DNA of 64,000 nt, taken from NCBI GenBank assembly GCA_905182995.1, contig CAJJDP010000079.1, positions 75,893 through 139,892 of the forward strand. Reading direction: 5' to 3'. The first letter of the stretch is position 1. The number at the start of each line of letters is the position of its first letter. The stretch is from Paramecium octaurelia. Taxonomy: Eukaryota > Ciliophora > Oligohymenophorea > Peniculida > Parameciidae. Shown here piece after piece: positions 61,010-64,000 of the stretch. Both the position numbers and the translations under genes were made by a program. The notes beneath the pieces are model-generated. The model did not search any database, had not been told where the DNA came from, and was given only the letters and a program-made list of their open reading frames with translations.

Positions 61010-61382
61010 AATAAATAATATGCATATATCTTATTATTTTATGGTCCAAATAATAATATCAAAAATATACATTAAGAAAAATCATTATTATTTCCAAATC
61101 AATTTTCGTTATGAATAGGAAATATTTAGAATATACATATTGATCTTTTAAAAAAAATAAATAAGATCTTGTTCTAAGTTAGTAACCAAATCCTTTACAT
61201 TTAATTTAATAACTCTAATAAAGCCATCTTAATATATTAATAAAAATCAACTGATTGTGCAATACTCCTAAATTACTTAACCTGTAGTTGATATAGTTTT
61301 ATTACAAATACTTTTAAAGATAAGTGCAATAATAAATTATAGAGAGAGAAAATATTATCGATAATGAAAGTTAAATATAAAA
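61010..61382. other. Intergenic between convergent genes
   Basis: AT-rich; nothing recognised. Confidence 0.55.
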
Positions 61383-62987
61383 TCATTATTTTTTCCCCAT
61401 CATCTCGACTCTGTTTGCTTGTTCTCTTAATCTATCTAATTCTCTTTGTTCATCCTTCTTTTAATCCATTCTCATATCTACTTACTTTAATTTTTCTCTA
61501 ATTTGCTCTCTTTTGTATTCTTCTAACTACTTTTAATGTTTGATAGCCTCTTGTTAATCTAATTTTTTCTTTAACTTCATATATGCTTATTCTTAGAACA
61601 TGATTTCTTATTCATTTTTTACTTTTTCAATCTATTATTTATTAATATATAATACCTTTTCATCTTATTCTTAAATTTTTTGTAAATATACCTTTCTTTT
61701 CTCCTCTAGTTATAACATATTCATTTTCTTAACTTTTTCTCTATGTTTGGCTCTCCTATCTGCTTCTTCTTACATATATTATTCCTTAGACTTTGATTGG
61801 CTTCTCTATTATAATCTTAGTTAAATATCCATCTCCTTTTCCATAAATTCTCTCCTTACTTCTTCTTGTTCATGCTCTTTTAGTTTAGATGTATATTTAA
61901 TTTTTTCATTTTTCATTCTGTTTTTCTCTTCAATGGATAATTACCTTTCTTTTTATAACTCTTAAAATTTGTATTACTTCTCTGCAATTTTCTCTTCTTT
62001 TTTTTAAAAATCCTCTCTTAATTTCTTCAAACCTTCAATTTAACTCTTTTAAGCATCTCTTTACCTTTCTTTGGCAGATAAAGCTCTCTTTTAAGCAACC
62101 TCCTTTTTTGATTCTTATTACTATTTGAAGAACATTTATCTTTTAAGTTCTTAGTCTTCTTCTTCCTATTTTCTAATCAAATATTCTTATTCCTTCTGTT
62201 TATCTTTGATTTTTTTCTCTTTTTCTAATTATTATTTTAGCTCTCTCTGTTATTAGTCTCTAAGGGCTGCTTCTTCCTTTCTTTATTATTCTTCAAATTC
62301 TAATTACATTTTACGTTCTTATTCTCTTTCAAAATAGACTTATTGCAATTATTTATTTTTTTTTTATTCTTCTAATTCTTTTTATCTTTTTTATTTGGCA
62401 ATATTATCTTATTTCTCTTAAAATTCTTGTTATCTTTCCTCCTGCATCCTTTTTCTCTTTTCTTCATATAATTACATCTTCTACTCCCTTACTTAGGTCT
62501 ATTCTTCTCGCTTTAACATCATCTCTTATAAATGCCTTTGTCTTAGTTCCTCCATTTATTTTCTCTTTTGAACTTGATCCATAAATTTTGAAGTTGTTGT
62601 ACTACTTGTTGGTCTAAGGAGTTTCAAACTGCAAGCACTTTATTCAATCTTACCTCTTTTTTCTTTTTCAATTAAGGCTTCTCTGTCTTTTATAAGTGCG
62701 TAGACTTTTTATTGTCTTCTATATTCAAAGTGTTTATGAAAATCATCTAAATTCTCATTTGTTAATGATTTCTCCTTTTTTGCCATTGCTTAGAGTTACT
62801 CTTTATTGATGCAAAATAACTCATTTAGAACTATTCCTCTTTGTCTAATAACCTGAATTGACCTAGGACTATCAATAATGGAATTCTTGTCTGCAGGATT
62901 GAAATTAATTAAAGAAATCATTACGAATGATGCTCCATTAATTAATAAATAATCATATTCAAACTATTGTAAATATTCACCATCCAT
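61383..62987 (-). CDS. Long coiled-coil protein
   Basis: Single exon, 534 residues. Residues 1-60 are a compact hydrophobic-polar domain (MDGEYLQQFEYDYLLIN, FVMISLINFNPADKNSI). The remaining 450 residues are nearly uninterrupted K/E/Q/R heptads (EEKRKRMQEERQQEFQEK and similar), a continuous coiled coil ending in EMMGKKQ. Many glutamines are TAA/TAG. Probably structural, for example cortical or ciliary; no named family recognised. Confidence 0.85.
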
Positions 62988-63090
62988 TTAGAATCAGAAG
63001 GTAAAAAAGAAATTTCAACAACCTTAGATAAATATCAATAAATTAAGAAAGTCTCTTAATAGCTTTCTCTTTCACTATATATTAATGGGA

Positions 63091-64000
63091 TCATTTCAAA
63101 TCTATCTATCTTAACATGGATAATAAATATTTGAGTCCTCCTAATATATTGTTATCAACTTTTGCATCAGGATTTTCACAATCATCTGATAACTTCATCA
63201 CGTAATTGAAATCAATCCATTTGATTCTAAACTTTTTGGCCATGTTATCCACAATGATAAGAATAGAAGTATTTCGAAAAACTCTATAATTATTTTAATA
63301 CTTTACCTCTTGCTGGTCTGAAGTGCTTCGATTAACTCTTAGATAAACTTAATACAACCTTGTAGTGCCTCTTTATTAGGTTTTTCAACATAATTAGATA
63401 AGAATACCTACTCAATAATGTCTTTCATTTATTTATCATTTCGTATCCATTTATAAGCATCAGATCCATTCTTGTTGACAGTTAGTGCTCCAATCTAATC
63501 TCTTATTTTAACTCCAGCAATTCTGAAACCCATAATTATCTGATCGCATGATTTAGCCTTCTTAATTTCTTTTTCTTTTTTTAATGCTGAACCATTTGGA
63601 TTATATGTCTTGTAGCCCATCTTTAAGTCAATTATAGATCCATTCTCTAGGCCATAAGTTAAATTTTCCTATCATTGAATACTAACATAAAAATACCATG
63701 GTTATCGAACAGGATTATTAATCAAGAGAAATCAATTTAGGCATGAAGCGAATAAGTCTTTGATTTTCTTCATAGAATGGATTTTTTTAATCATTAAGTG
63801 TTGAATAGAATTAGAATTCTCCCTTTTTTGTGGTCTTGATAATGACATCATCTTTAATTTGAAATGATTGTAAATGTCCTCCTGAAATTAAATCAGCTGT
63901 TTATCCTATATACTTTTTTTAATATTCCATCAAATCATTTGAAGTAAGACAAGTCCAAAATTCCTTATGTTTATCAACTGTGGTTGTCACTGCATTAACT
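63091..64000 (-). CDS. Inositol polyphosphate kinase (IPK family), 5' end beyond the window
   Basis: 3' part of the gene; the frame continues past 64000. Introns at 63284-63306 and a very short one at 63669-63686 (18 nt). The family catalytic motif P/SxxxDxKxG is present as GSIIDLKMGYKTYN. RNTSILIIVD and WIDFNYV match the conserved SSLLI and IDFA elements near the C-terminus. IPKs phosphorylate inositol phosphates (IP3-3K, IPMK or IP6K activities). Subtype cannot be settled from this fragment. Ends MLRQIDLK before TGA. Confidence 0.88.

Overview
The window is ciliate macronuclear DNA, almost certainly from a Paramecium species. TAA and TAG fall inside conserved domains wherever glutamine is expected, and TGA is the only stop (the ciliate code, translation table 6). 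Introns are 18-34 nt, mostly 22-28, with GTA...TAG ends. The DNA is AT-rich and genes are packed with gaps of tens to hundreds of bases. Standard-code ORFs therefore show only fragments of the real genes. All gene models here were read with TGA as the sole stop, with introns placed by hand. For every complete multi-exon model the spliced length is a whole number of codons.

Layout. 0-10 kb: Aurora-like kinase (-), TTLL tubulin glutamylase (-), unknown gene (+), ubiquitin-like/eS31 fusion (+), ankyrin-DHHC palmitoyltransferase (+), two small genes (-), three-repeat Myb (+). 9.6-17.3 kb: a 2,562-residue ankyrin-WGR-PARP (+). 17.4-21.8 kb: secreted acidic repeat protein, small membrane protein and C18orf32-like protein, all (-) and overlain by an assembly duplication. 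22-31.5 kb: two alpha/beta hydrolases, membrane and unknown proteins, a RING membrane E3. 31.5-37.4 kb: pyruvate dehydrogenase E1 beta, lipocalin, centrin-like protein, unknown, Rab GTPase, eL14, DUF1295 reductase. 37.6-46 kb: AP-4 beta, small secreted protein, PEX11-like candidate, unknown, DRG2, MOK kinase, histone H3 variant. 46.5-57.4 kb: TBC RabGAP, a very large ZNFX1-type helicase (-), AP endonuclease, small membrane protein. 57.6-64 kb: CNBD potassium channel, EF-hand protein, coiled-coil protein, inositol polyphosphate kinase (cut by the window end).

This is ordinary, mostly unlinked housekeeping and signalling content with no operons. Loose themes are cilia and cytoskeleton (TTLL, MOK, centrin-like), membrane traffic (Rab, TBC, AP-4, DHHC) and chromatin, DNA or RNA control (PARP, H3 variant, AP endonuclease, ZNFX1). 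The most interesting single gene is the ZNFX1 helicase: its family acts in small-RNA silencing and inheritance, and here it carries a long glutamine/asparagine-rich N-terminal region with a decapeptide repeat. Two exact head-to-tail duplications, each split by a single N, look like unmerged contig overlaps, and each corrupts a gene model.
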